A stretch of DNA of 64,000 nucleotides from JAWMQL01 sp033283165. GTDB lineage: Bacteria > Pseudomonadota > Gammaproteobacteria > Pseudomonadales > Halieaceae. The translations under genes were made by a program, and so were the position numbers. Position 1 is the first letter of the stretch. Every line of letters begins with the position of its first letter. The stretch covers positions 372,001-436,000 of the forward strand of contig JAWMQL010000003.1 of assembly GCA_033283165.1 (NCBI GenBank), read 5' to 3'. The notes under the pieces are model-generated. The model was not told the origin of the DNA. It was given only the letters and a program-made list of their open reading frames with translations, and did not search any database. This document shows positions 37,085 through 45,777 of this stretch, one piece after another.

Positions 37085-38359
37085 TTACATCTCCACCGCC
37101 AGCTCGTCCCGCCAGCGCTGAAAGAACGCCCGCGCATAATATTCATTGGCTGTGTTACTCACCAGCCCGGGCAAATCATCGTGCGGTTTTTCCTCACCCA
37201 GACCAAGACCGTAATAGAAGGGACGGTCGTCGGCAAAATCGATGTTGGCGCCCCTGAACTGCTGCATCCAGGACTCTGAATCCTCCTGTTCGAGTATGCC
37301 TCCGGGACCAAAAAACGAGGTGTGATTGGTCCGCAGAATTTTCTTCAGATGGTCCGGCGCATCTGCGGGCACAACCGACCAGGACCAGTACTCGACCTTT
37401 CCCGGGCCCCGGGGGTGGGACACCTTGAAGGCTGCGTTGGACCAGAGAAACGAGAGGTTCGGGTAAATGCCGTAGGTCAGGCCTTTCATTCGCGAACGGA
37501 TGGGACCAACAAGTTCTTTGGCCCGCGCGTGCACCTCGCGCAGGTATTGTTGCAGTTCCGCGCCTCCCGTTTGCCCGGGAATGGATTCAAACCCCCAACC
37601 CACGGATTCCACCGGCGCGTCTGCGGGCATCAGCCGAAATGTTGCACCATGGCCTGGCCGGGGCACTACCGAATAACCGTAATCCACAATCTCCTGATTG
37701 GCTTCCGCCGGAATGGTGGCCGCATGCAGGAAAGGTCCGTGGTTGACATCGCCCAACTGATTCTCCACCGGCAACTTCCAGTTCGCATCGATGGCCCAGC
37801 GCTGTGGAGAACCCACAAATTCAATACCAGCAGGAAAGCGGAGAAGGAACGCATCCAGGTAAAACCGCATGTCCCCCAGATAATCCTCAAGGGGTTCGAT
37901 ACTTTCGTTAAAAGAGCCGAATATCAGGCCACGCCAACTCTCCAATCGCGGCACCCGCTTCAGGCCAAGGGAGGACTTGTCGGGGCGCTGTACCACCTGT
38001 TTTTCCTGGGGGATGGCGACCAGATCGCCGTTCACCGAGAAAGACCAGTTGTGGTAAGGGCAAACAAAGCGCTTCGTGTTGCCGTGGCTGGCCCGGCACA
38101 CCGGCAAACCCCGATGCGTACAACTGTTGATACTGGCATACACCAAGCCATCCTCACCCCGGGAGAGTATGACCGGTGTTTCACACATGTATGCCTGTAC
38201 AAAGTCCCCTGGGTTTCGAATCTGGGACTCGTGCCCCAGGAATAACCAGGAGCGACCAAATATGCGCTGCTTCTCTGCCTCGTAGACCGACGCATCACTC
38301 CAGCAGCGCCGGCTAATGAGACTGGCATCATCGTTCACCAGGGAATGAGGATCCACCAC
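37085..38359 (-). CDS. Aromatic-ring-hydroxylating dioxygenase, alpha (Rieske) subunit
   Basis: A 424-residue catalytic subunit. The Rieske [2Fe-2S] ligands are C80, H82, C100 and H103 (CTH...CPYHNW). The mononuclear iron site shows GDVNHGPFLHAAT (the two His spaced H-x4-H) and a plausible third ligand Asp in the region NIDFADDRPFYYG. Such enzymes add both atoms of O2 to an aromatic ring to give a cis-dihydrodiol, or act as demethylases. It is promoter-proximal in an alpha-beta operon divergent from a TetR regulator 131 bases away. The substrate is unknown. Confidence 0.93.
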   Translation of the reverse strand: MVDPHSLVNDDASLISRRCWSDASVYEAEKQRIFGRSWLFLGHESQIRNPGDFVQAYMCETPVILSRGEDGLVYASINSCTHRGLPVCRASHGNTKRFVCPYHNWSFSVNGDLVAIPQEKQVVQRPDKSSLGLKRVPRLESWRGLIFGSFNESIEPLEDYLGDMRFYLDAFLLRFPAGIEFVGSPQRWAIDANWKLPVENQLGDVNHGPFLHAATIPAEANQEIVDYGYSVVPRPGHGATFRLMPADAPVESVGWGFESIPGQTGGAELQQYLREVHARAKELVGPIRSRMKGLTYGIYPNLSFLWSNAAFKVSHPRGPGKVEYWSWSVVPADAPDHLKKILRTNHTSFFGPGGILEQEDSESWMQQFRGANIDFADDRPFYYGLGLGEEKPHDDLPGLVSNTANEYYARAFFQRWRDELAVEM

Positions 38360-38490
38360 AGGCTCGCTCCATCGGTATTCAGGGAACTAGAACATAAAAC
38401 TATCGGATGTTAATATTTTTTGCAATATACAATGCGATAAAGCCGAAATCTTGCTATTTTTGTCTATTTAAATTAACAGATATTAATGAT

Positions 38491-39123
38491 ATGGAATCAA
38501 GTTACAAATTGAAACCCAAAACCAAGGGCCAGCAGACCGCAGACCGCATTCTGAATGCGGCTGAACCCCTGTTCGCAGAACAGGGGTACCAGGCGACGAG
38601 TCTGCGCATGATTGCCAGCGCAGTGGGCATTCAGGTGCCCGGCATTTACAACCATTTTGAAAACAAGCGAGCCCTCTACCAGGCCATGCTCGATCGTGCG
38701 CTATCGCCCATGGAAAATGCCATGCGGGAGCATCTGAACAAAAGCAACCCTGGGCATGCCTTCGCCAGCCTGCCCGCTGTCATGACCGAATTGCTGGCAG
38801 AGCACCCTGCCATACCGGCGCTGTTCCTGCAGGCACTACAGGGTAGAGACGACGGGGAAGGCAGCGAAATCATGAATGAATGGCTGCAGAAACTTTTTGC
38901 CAGCGGTATGGAAACTACGGAAAGTCTTGGCGGGACGCGGTTGAACCGGGAGGACATGGCATTGCGCATCATAGCAATGTTCAATCTGTGCTGCGGGTAT
39001 TTCCTTTGTCAGTCTGCGTTTGAGTCCATGGCCGGCGAACAGCACAAACTCAATGACGAAAGCATTCTGAAAAAGCAGAAGCAGTTACTGGCCAGAGTTC
39101 AACTGGCCATCATGCTCGATTGA
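38491..39123 (+). CDS. TetR-family transcriptional regulator
   Basis: A 210-residue repressor. The N-terminal HTH is typical: TADRILNAAEPLFAEQGYQA, TSLRMIASAVGI and GIYNHFENKRALYQAML. ATG 38491 begins the family-length protein; the frame is open upstream but AT-rich and without a ribosome site. The C-terminal domain (residues 80-210) is the variable ligand pocket. Its divergence from the dioxygenase operon suggests it controls that operon; the AT-rich 131-base intergenic region presumably holds the operator, though no clean palindrome was found. Confidence 0.9.
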   Translation: MESSYKLKPKTKGQQTADRILNAAEPLFAEQGYQATSLRMIASAVGIQVPGIYNHFENKRALYQAMLDRALSPMENAMREHLNKSNPGHAFASLPAVMTELLAEHPAIPALFLQALQGRDDGEGSEIMNEWLQKLFASGMETTESLGGTRLNREDMALRIIAMFNLCCGYFLCQSAFESMAGEQHKLNDESILKKQKQLLARVQLAIMLD

Positions 39124-39325
39124 TCGGGCTCATCCCGGCGCTGATGGTGTCCTGGCAGCGTCAGGGCCATCCAGAACCCGACCTGTCGCTGGTCGACTTC
39201 TGCCCGCAAAAGTGAGCCTCCCGCCCACTGTTACCCGAAATCCAGAAATGGAAAAGCCCGCTGGTGAACGAGCTTTGCACTATCCCGTGCTACAGTGTTA
39301 CGACCGTATACCGGAGCGTTAAGCC

Positions 39326-40345
39326 ATGCCAAAAAACCCCTACCGCCCGTACGTTCCCGACAAAGAATTTGCAGCGTTGCTGGGGGACTACAGCGGCAAT
39401 GCCGTCAACGGGCTCGGCGAGCCCAAGGTACGACGGCCGCGCATGGTGTGGTGGGCACCCGACATGGATGCGGCAAGCTTTGGTGCCGCACAACAGTGGT
39501 TCTACACTCACGAGGAACCCGACGACGAAATGCGCGAGTTGCGGGCGCGGCGCATGCAAGCTTTGAAGTCGCCACTACCACCCGTTTCCGCAGAGCGCTG
39601 CGAACGCAGCCCGGAGGAATGGACCTCGCTGCTCAATAGGTTCGTTGAGGCCGGTGACTGCGAGATGACTGGCGTAGCCCGACTGCAGCCCGAATGGGTT
39701 TATGACGATCAATCGACAGACCTGCCTTACATCGTTGTGCTGGGTGTCAAGCACGACTACGACGAGCTGCGACATGTCCCCAAACTGCGGGGCGGCAAGG
39801 ACGTTACGCGACAATATGCCCGCGCCGCTGAAGTCGCCAAGAAAGTCGCCAGCTGGCTGCGCGAACAGGGTTATCGGGCTGAGGCGGTGACGGGACCCAT
39901 GACTGGAAAAATCCTGTTGATTCCCCCGGCACTGGAGTGTGGATTCGGCGAACTGGGCAAGCACGGATCACTGATCAATCCGGAATTCGGTTCGGGCTTT
40001 CGACTTGGCGCCGTACTGACAGACGCCCCGTTCGCGTTAACGCCGAAACGTGAATTCGGCATAGACGATTTTTGCAGCCGCTGCCGCGTTTGTGAGAACG
40101 CCTGTCCCCCGTTCGCCATTACACCGGAAAAGCAAACGGTTCGTGGTGAGAAAAAGTGGTACGTCGACTTCGACAAATGCATACCCTTTTTTGCCGAAAC
40201 ATCGGGGTGCGCCATCTGCCTGGCAGTTTGCCCGTGGACGCGCCCTGGCGTCGGCACCAATCTCGCCCAAAAACTGGCGCGCCGTAAGAATGCCCTTGAA
40301 AGGGGTGACCAGAATCCCCTGGGGATAGAGCCTGGCCGGGACTGA
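39326..40345 (+). CDS. Reductive-dehalogenase-like (RdhA/QueG-type) iron-sulfur protein
   Basis: A 339-residue protein with a C-terminal two-[4Fe-4S] ferredoxin module: CSRCRVCENACPP, then about 30 residues on FDKCIPFF and CAICLAVCPWTRP. This arrangement with the WYVDFDKC link is that of reductive dehalogenases; QueG has a similar core. The N-terminal part would hold a corrinoid. There is no Tat signal and no RdhB anchor gene, so it would be cytoplasmic and non-respiratory, unlike classical organohalide-respiring RdhA. GGAG lies nine bases upstream of ATG 39326. It sits close to the Rieske dioxygenase and TetR genes, hinting at catabolism of a halogenated aromatic, which is inference. Confidence 0.75.
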   Translation: MPKNPYRPYVPDKEFAALLGDYSGNAVNGLGEPKVRRPRMVWWAPDMDAASFGAAQQWFYTHEEPDDEMRELRARRMQALKSPLPPVSAERCERSPEEWTSLLNRFVEAGDCEMTGVARLQPEWVYDDQSTDLPYIVVLGVKHDYDELRHVPKLRGGKDVTRQYARAAEVAKKVASWLREQGYRAEAVTGPMTGKILLIPPALECGFGELGKHGSLINPEFGSGFRLGAVLTDAPFALTPKREFGIDDFCSRCRVCENACPPFAITPEKQTVRGEKKWYVDFDKCIPFFAETSGCAICLAVCPWTRPGVGTNLAQKLARRKNALERGDQNPLGIEPGRD

Positions 40346-40395
40346 CGCAGACCTAACCAATTACCGCTGGCAAATACGTTGCCGCGGCCTATCCA

Positions 40396-40430
40396 GAAAT
40401 TTCCCTGACATCGGGAAATCTGCAGGGTAG
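40396..40430. repeat. Dispersed intergenic repeat, copy 1
   Basis: The segment with TTCCCTGACATCGGGAA then TCTGCAGGG recurs with few changes at 57330-57364. It contains a short hairpin (TTCCC / GGGAA). Confidence 0.55.
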
Positions 40431-40484
40431 TTTTCTACTTTGTACTCTGCGCAGGGTCTTAATTACACAACCTGGGAACAGACC

Positions 40485-41711
40485 TCAACTCCACTGTAAT
40501 CGAAGGCCACCGTCGTAGGCCGCAACCGCGGCGTTTCCCAGCCTGCGGCTCTCCCTGTCCAATTCCCCTGCCAGCCACGCCACGTCTTCCGCATCCGCAT
40601 GTTCCAGGCGGAAACCGCGCGACTTGAATACAGGCATCTCCAGAGCCAATAAGTTAGCGCTTTCATCCAACTGCGGCAGGTACATAATGCGCAGATCACC
40701 GCGATATTGCTCGTTGCCCCGGATTCCCTCGTAGTCGTTGATGAAATCACCGCAGCCGTAGAGTATCAATTTGCCGCCGTAGACCTCGATCCCGAGTGGA
40801 TGGTGGGAGGAGTGTCCGTAGACCAGGTCAACGCCCGCGTGGTCAAGCAGAGCGTGGGCGAAATCACGGGTCCGCTGCGCGACCGGGTAGCCCCAGTTTC
40901 CACCCCAGTGTATGGAAAGCAACACGATGTCCCCCGGCCGCTTTCGTAGCGCAATTCTGCTGCCGATATCGTCAATACTCGCAGCGGAGAGTTCATCCAT
41001 CAGCCACACCCCCGGGCGCGAGGAGCCAGCCTGCCAGTCCCCACCGATACCCGCACTCGTGCTGCCTATAGCGAATACGAGCAAGCGCCCGCCGCCTTTT
41101 CCCTGCAGCACGGCCGGTGCCGTGGCCGCGTCGATGTCACCTCCGGCGCCAGCGGTGAGAATCCCGCCTTTGTGGAGTACTTCGACCGTCTCGGACAGAC
41201 CCTGGAAGTCCCAGTCGAGCACGTGATTGTTAGCCAGCGCACAGCAATCGATGCCGGCAACCGTCAATACGGGCAGGTTGGCCGGATGCATCCGGTAGTG
41301 GATACCCTTGCCTGGCCAGTATTCGTCACTGGTCGTCACCGCGGTTTCAAGATTGATGATTCTCAGGTCGGGGTCTACCGTGGCCAGTAGCGACAGCGCG
41401 TCTCCCCAAACGTAGGCATAATCGACGCCACGCGGAATGGGCCCGGCCACCCTCTCCGCCACCTCGACGTACTGTTCGGCCGAGTTGAGGTAGGATTCAT
41501 GGATTTCCGGGGCAGACGGATGGGGCAGAATCTGGTCGATGCCGCGGCCGGTCATGACGTCGCCGCAGAGAAAGATCTTGAGCCCTTCCCTGCCACCCTT
41601 ATCTGCGTCGGAACCGGTCACTTCCAATCCGCCCTGCACGCTTCCTCCCGCCATCAGGACAGCACCCGTAATTCCGTAAAGTGTGGCACTAAGAAACCGT
41701 CGCCTGCGCAT
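40485..41711 (-). CDS. CapA-family (PgsA-like) metallophosphatase
   Basis: A protein of about 408 residues with a Tat-type signal (RRRRFLSATLYG) and a CapA/PGA_cap domain: FLCGDVMTGRGIDQILP (first metal motif), NLETAVTTSD, CCALANNHVLDW (NNH motif), HWGGNWGYP and VDLVYGHSSHHPLGIE. These are the conserved residues of the calcineurin-like CapA fold. Family members act in poly-gamma-glutamate capsule export or as periplasmic phosphatases; no other pgs/cap genes are here, so capsule synthesis is not supported. ATG 41711 is preferred because it begins directly before the twin-Arg; ATG 41726 is in frame. Confidence 0.82.
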   Translation of the reverse strand: MRRRRFLSATLYGITGAVLMAGGSVQGGLEVTGSDADKGGREGLKIFLCGDVMTGRGIDQILPHPSAPEIHESYLNSAEQYVEVAERVAGPIPRGVDYAYVWGDALSLLATVDPDLRIINLETAVTTSDEYWPGKGIHYRMHPANLPVLTVAGIDCCALANNHVLDWDFQGLSETVEVLHKGGILTAGAGGDIDAATAPAVLQGKGGGRLLVFAIGSTSAGIGGDWQAGSSRPGVWLMDELSAASIDDIGSRIALRKRPGDIVLLSIHWGGNWGYPVAQRTRDFAHALLDHAGVDLVYGHSSHHPLGIEVYGGKLILYGCGDFINDYEGIRGNEQYRGDLRIMYLPQLDESANLLALEMPVFKSRGFRLEHADAEDVAWLAGELDRESRRLGNAAVAAYDGGLRLQWS

Positions 41712-41746
41712 ACCACATTTCCGCATTGTCGCGAAATCAGTATAGA

Positions 41747-42811
41747 TCAGGCAGTCATATCGAGCAGCACTTTGCCCGCGCGGCCGGGTTTCAGCGATGC
41801 GCGCACGGCCTCTACGGCGTCGACCAGCGGATACTCCGCCTCGACCTGGGTGTGGAACATGCCTGTGGCGCTGAGCGTGCCCAGTTCCCCTATTACCTCA
41901 CCCAGTTTTTCGGGTGACTGCGCGGCAAGCCAGCCCGGCAGGTAAAAACCACCGATGAACGCGTTCGGCATCATCAGATCGCGGGAATAGAGCTGCATGG
42001 AGGGACCGCCGAGTGTGCCGTAGAGCAGCATTTTTCCGCCATCCGTGAGCGAACCGATCATCTGCTCGCCCAGCGATCCACCCACACAGTCAAGTGCGAA
42101 TTCGACCCCTCTACCCCCGGTTACCCGCTTGACCTCCTCGCGCAGGTCCTGACTCGCCGTATTGATAACGACATCACCCAGCTGTTCAGTGGCCTGATCC
42201 AGATTTTTCTCGCTGCGGACAAGGCTGATCGTCTTGAAGCCATAATGGCGGCCGATGGCAGCTGCCAGTTTGCTCACTGCTGAGGCCCCTGCACTGATCA
42301 GAAGCCACTGACCCTCCCCAACGCGCAGGACATGCCGGGTCGCTATCAGTGCCGTCAGCGGATTGAGCATCATCAGGGCCGCCTGTTCGTCGGGTAAGGC
42401 GTCCGGCACGGGTGATAACTGCGATGGGGCGGCGATCACGTATTCCTGCCAGGTCCCGCTCGGTGGCCCCGCGAACAAGCCAACCCGCTTGCCCAGCCAC
42501 TGAGCACTGTCAATTTCGTCGCCGCAGGCGTCGACAACGCCGACACCCTCGCCACCGGGGATACAGGGAAGCTCGGGATGCAGTTTGGTGTGCTCGACAT
42601 CGAAGGAGGGTCGCGCCTCCCCGAGGTTCCAGATCAGCCTCTCGATCGCCTCCCGGTATTCACCGCGGATGTAGTTGAGATCTGAGGGATGCACTGCGGC
42701 TTTCGTCATACGAACCCTCAGCATTCCCGAGCCGGGTTCAGGCACCGGTGCATCGACAACCTGGACGCCGCTGAGGTCCTCGGACGCGTGGTTTAGTGTC
42801 ACAGTTTTCAC
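41747..42811 (-). CDS. MDR-superfamily zinc-free alcohol dehydrogenase / quinone or enoyl reductase
   Basis: A 354-residue medium-chain reductase. It starts at GTG 42811 with AGGAG seven bases upstream (KTVTLNHASEDLSGVQVV); a longer frame exists but lacks homology-like content. VHPSDLNYIRGEY and CIPGGEGVGVVDACG mark the catalytic domain, and LLISAGASAVSKLAAAIGRH the NAD(P) Rossmann loop (AGASAVSK). No structural or catalytic Zn cysteines are evident, so it belongs with the quinone oxidoreductase/MECR branch (2-enoyl or quinone reduction). Transcribed toward the CapA gene; a DUF1330 gene lies 110 bases upstream. Confidence 0.85.
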   Translation of the reverse strand: MKTVTLNHASEDLSGVQVVDAPVPEPGSGMLRVRMTKAAVHPSDLNYIRGEYREAIERLIWNLGEARPSFDVEHTKLHPELPCIPGGEGVGVVDACGDEIDSAQWLGKRVGLFAGPPSGTWQEYVIAAPSQLSPVPDALPDEQAALMMLNPLTALIATRHVLRVGEGQWLLISAGASAVSKLAAAIGRHYGFKTISLVRSEKNLDQATEQLGDVVINTASQDLREEVKRVTGGRGVEFALDCVGGSLGEQMIGSLTDGGKMLLYGTLGGPSMQLYSRDLMMPNAFIGGFYLPGWLAAQSPEKLGEVIGELGTLSATGMFHTQVEAEYPLVDAVEAVRASLKPGRAGKVLLDMTA

Positions 42812-42921
42812 GAGTATTCTCCTGCACTTATCGGTGCGGGTAATGTCACGCCTCGCACCGGGGTGATCCGGGGGGACAGTGGCTGCCCGGATCGCGGTGC
42901 GGCTCATCAACGATCGGGGTT

Positions 42922-43215
42922 TTACTCTTCACAGCCCTCGACAACAACCACATTGCCGGAGCTGCATTCGTCCCTTATCGCCTTGTATCCCTGGTAAAGG
43001 TCACTGTTGTAAAACGCTTCTGCCTTCGCCACGGAGGGAAATTCGAACAGCACCAGGCGCCTCGGCTCCCAATCACCTTCGATCACCTTGTGTTTCCCGC
43101 CTCTAGCCAAATACCGACCGCCCGCGGCCTCGAGCGCGGGTTTCGCTTTTACCATGAACTCCTGGTACCGCTCTGGATCCCAGATATCGACATCAAAGAT
43201 TACGTATGCAGACAT
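42922..43215 (-). CDS. DUF1330 family protein
   Basis: A complete 97-residue protein matching the DUF1330 pattern: SAYVIFDVDIWDPERYQEFM, GGRYLARGGKHKVIEGDW, RLVLFEFPSVAKAEAFYNS and QGYKAIR. The fold is a dimeric alpha/beta barrel (ferredoxin-like) of unknown function, often found beside oxidoreductases. Probably co-transcribed with the MDR reductase that follows. No known catalytic residues. Confidence 0.85.
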   Translation of the reverse strand: MSAYVIFDVDIWDPERYQEFMVKAKPALEAAGGRYLARGGKHKVIEGDWEPRRLVLFEFPSVAKAEAFYNSDLYQGYKAIRDECSSGNVVVVEGCEE

Positions 43216-43679
43216 GCCTTATTCCTCGAGTAGCTTTGCCCCCGAACGTGCGGGTTTGACATTCAGGATTCTGGCTCACCGTAAGGGGAAAAAATGTCAA
43301 AGACCTGACTTTTCGGCCTCTCGTACTCGAAAAAGGACAAAGACGGTCGCCTCGGACGGCCAGCGCAGGCAATTTTAGTTCCACTGATTCCCGACTCTTG
43401 ACTGGCGAGTTGGTCACTGGAGACTCGGCGGGATTGTGGCCACCAATGGAACACAGCCCAGTCAAGAATCACCGAATCCCAGAAAGCCGAGAGCGCGAAA
43501 TATACAGGGAATTAGATGTAAAACACCCGAATTCCACAGGCCTAATTTACGAATTCGCCAGAGACACCTGGAGCTTATTACAGGATTCTTACAAATCGGC
43601 GATACATCGGCTTCCACTTTGATTGAGGCGAAATAGATTCGGAAATGATTTGGACCTCTAAGCTATTCGGCAGCTCACG
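43216..43679. other. Intergenic region without a recognised gene
   Basis: About 460 bases between the DUF1330 gene and the end of the LysR gene. Both strands have only short frames without recognisable motifs; no hairpin, tRNA or repeat was recognised. Confidence 0.4.
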
Positions 43680-44597
43680 CTACTCACGTTGAAGGCGAGC
43701 CACCAAAAAATCGACCGCCGCTTTGACTTTAGGCACGAGGTAGCGCTGCTTCTGGTACAGGAGATATATCGCGAGTTCAGGATTTTGGCTAACGCGTAGC
43801 TGAGGATCGAATGTCAATTCCACCAGATCGCCTCTCCCAAGGTAATCACCCAGTGACCAACGCGGGGCCATCATAATCCCCTGCCCCCGTATCGCCTGAT
43901 CAGCCAGCCACCTGTTGTTGTTTGATACCGCCACCGCCGGCGCGGACACATCGTGCCATTCGCCTGCTATTTCACATAACCAGGGTGTTGGGCCTCTCGG
44001 CGTGCGGAAGTAGATACCCTTGTGCTCACGCAATTCAAAGACATCCTCCGGCACCCCCATTTCCGCGACATACGTCGGCGACGCCACGGGAATAAACTCA
44101 TTGTTCATCAGGCGAATAGCCCGCACCCTTTCATTGGGCGCATATCCTCCTCGTATCGCCACGTCCACATCATCCCGACCCAGGGCAGACAGCTCGTCAC
44201 TGAGACTCACATCCAGGATGATCTCCGGGTACAGCGCTTTGAATTCATCCAGCAGGGGCAGAAGCAATTGTTCACCGAACCCAACCAGCGAGCTGATGCG
44301 CAGTTGCCCCGTGGGTTTGGCCTGATAGCTGCGAACCGTTTCGTCGCTCTGCTCCAACTGGAACAGGATGTCCTGCACCTGCTCAAAATAGATCTGACCA
44401 ATCTCAGTGAGTTGCACAGATCGGGTACTACGCTTGAGAAGGTCGGCCCCCAGGCTCTTTTCCAGGTCGGCAACCCGCCTGGAGAGGGACGATGGCGGCA
44501 CCGAGAACTCGGCTGCGGCCCGGGTAAAGCTGCCGGTCTCCACAACTTTGCTGAAATACCGTAAAGCTCTCAATTGATCCACGACTGCCTCATCCAC
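43680..44597 (-). CDS. LysR-family transcriptional regulator
   Basis: A 305-residue LTTR. The N-terminal winged HTH is standard: LRALRYFSKVVETGSFTRAA, FSVPPSSLSRRVADLEKSL and RSTRSVQLTEIG. The effector-binding domain follows (QLRISSLVGFGEQLLLPLL). It lies divergent from the 44706 oxidoreductase with 108 bases between, in the usual LTTR arrangement, and probably regulates that gene. The effector cannot be predicted. Confidence 0.93.
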   Translation of the reverse strand: MDEAVVDQLRALRYFSKVVETGSFTRAAAEFSVPPSSLSRRVADLEKSLGADLLKRSTRSVQLTEIGQIYFEQVQDILFQLEQSDETVRSYQAKPTGQLRISSLVGFGEQLLLPLLDEFKALYPEIILDVSLSDELSALGRDDVDVAIRGGYAPNERVRAIRLMNNEFIPVASPTYVAEMGVPEDVFELREHKGIYFRTPRGPTPWLCEIAGEWHDVSAPAVAVSNNNRWLADQAIRGQGIMMAPRWSLGDYLGRGDLVELTFDPQLRVSQNPELAIYLLYQKQRYLVPKVKAAVDFLVARLQRE

Positions 44598-44603
44598 ATA
44601 TTG

Positions 44604-44618
44604 TTGTCTTTATGACAA
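44604..44618. promoter_or_regulatory. Candidate LysR-type operator
   Basis: TTGTC-TTTAT-GACAA is a perfect 5-5-5 inverted repeat of the size LTTRs bind (T-N11-A type). It lies just upstream of the LysR start and about 90 bases before the divergent oxidoreductase. Confidence 0.5.
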
Positions 44619-44705
44619 TTAAATAACCCATTTTGGCCAGTATAACCCCTAATAAATGTCAGTAATAATACCCGCCATCACCTGAACACACCACACGGAG
44701 ACCTC

Positions 44706-45704
44706 ATGAGCACCTACACCAGCATCAAGCTCGCCGCCCGCCCCACACCCGGCCCCATCACGTCAGACCTGTTCGAAGTCGTAGAGAACGGGATTCCGTC
44801 CGCCGGGCCAGGCGAAATCCTGATCAAGCAGACACACATGTCACTGGACCCGGCGATGATAGGCTGGATGAGCCCGGACCCCGAGAGTTATATCCCCCCG
44901 GTTGCATTGGGGGAAGTGATGCGAGCCTCCGGGCTGGGTACGGTGGTGGAAAGCAATCATCCTGACTTTGCAGTGGGTGATATGGTTCGCGGAATGACGG
45001 GCTGGTCCGAGTACAGCACCAGCAAGGGCGATGGCTTCAGCAAGGTGCCGTCGGGGCTCGATGCGGAGACCGTACTTGCTGTCTTCGCACTGCCGGGGCT
45101 CACCGCTACCCAGGGCCTGTATGGCTTCGGCGACCCAAAAGCCGGGGAAACCATCGTTGTCAGCGGTGCTGCGGGCTCCGTAGGCTCCATCGTCGGGCAG
45201 TTAGCCAAGGCCGATGGACTCAACGTGATTGGTGTTGCGGGTGATGACGAGAAGTGCGAATGGATCTGCAATGAGTTGGGTTTTGATGGCGCAATCAATT
45301 ACAAGACCGATGACATCGCCGTAAAGCTAGCTGAACTGGCGCCACAGGGCGTCGACATCTACTTTGAAAATACCGGCGGCGCCATTCAGCACCACGTATT
45401 TGAACACATAAACGCCCATGGGCGGATCGTCGTCTGCGGCATGATCGCCGACTACACAAGCGCGGAGCCTGCACCCGGCCCCAACTGGATACCACTCATC
45501 AAAAAGCGCATTACTATTCGCGGTTTCGCGATGCCGGATCATTACGGCGACGTTCCCTCGCTGCTGGAAAAGCTCACCCCCTACGTCATGGAGGGCAAGA
45601 TCAAGTTCCGCACCCACATACTGGAAGGTCTCGAGTCCGCCATCGATGGACTGAACCTGTTTTTTACGGGCGGCAATCGGGGCAAGCTCATCGTCAAACT
45701 TTAA
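44706..45704 (+). CDS. NADP-dependent MDR oxidoreductase (curcumin/alkenal reductase-like)
   Basis: A 332-residue zinc-independent medium-chain reductase of the leukotriene B4 dehydrogenase / CurA group. Features: THMSLDPAMIGWM at the active site, VVSGAAGSVGSIVGQLAK (NADP loop AAGSVG), DIYFENTGGAIQ and the C-terminal GGNRGKLIVKL. CGGAG lies upstream of ATG 44706. Such enzymes reduce the C=C bond of alpha,beta-unsaturated carbonyls in the cytoplasm. It is divergent from, and probably controlled by, the LysR regulator. Confidence 0.9.
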   Translation: MSTYTSIKLAARPTPGPITSDLFEVVENGIPSAGPGEILIKQTHMSLDPAMIGWMSPDPESYIPPVALGEVMRASGLGTVVESNHPDFAVGDMVRGMTGWSEYSTSKGDGFSKVPSGLDAETVLAVFALPGLTATQGLYGFGDPKAGETIVVSGAAGSVGSIVGQLAKADGLNVIGVAGDDEKCEWICNELGFDGAINYKTDDIAVKLAELAPQGVDIYFENTGGAIQHHVFEHINAHGRIVVCGMIADYTSAEPAPGPNWIPLIKKRITIRGFAMPDHYGDVPSLLEKLTPYVMEGKIKFRTHILEGLESAIDGLNLFFTGGNRGKLIVKL

Positions 45705-45777
45705 GGCTGCACTGGCCGCAACCTATGTCCTCGCCAGCACCCGAAACAGCGCGGGCAAGCTCTTACAAAGGGAGAAA

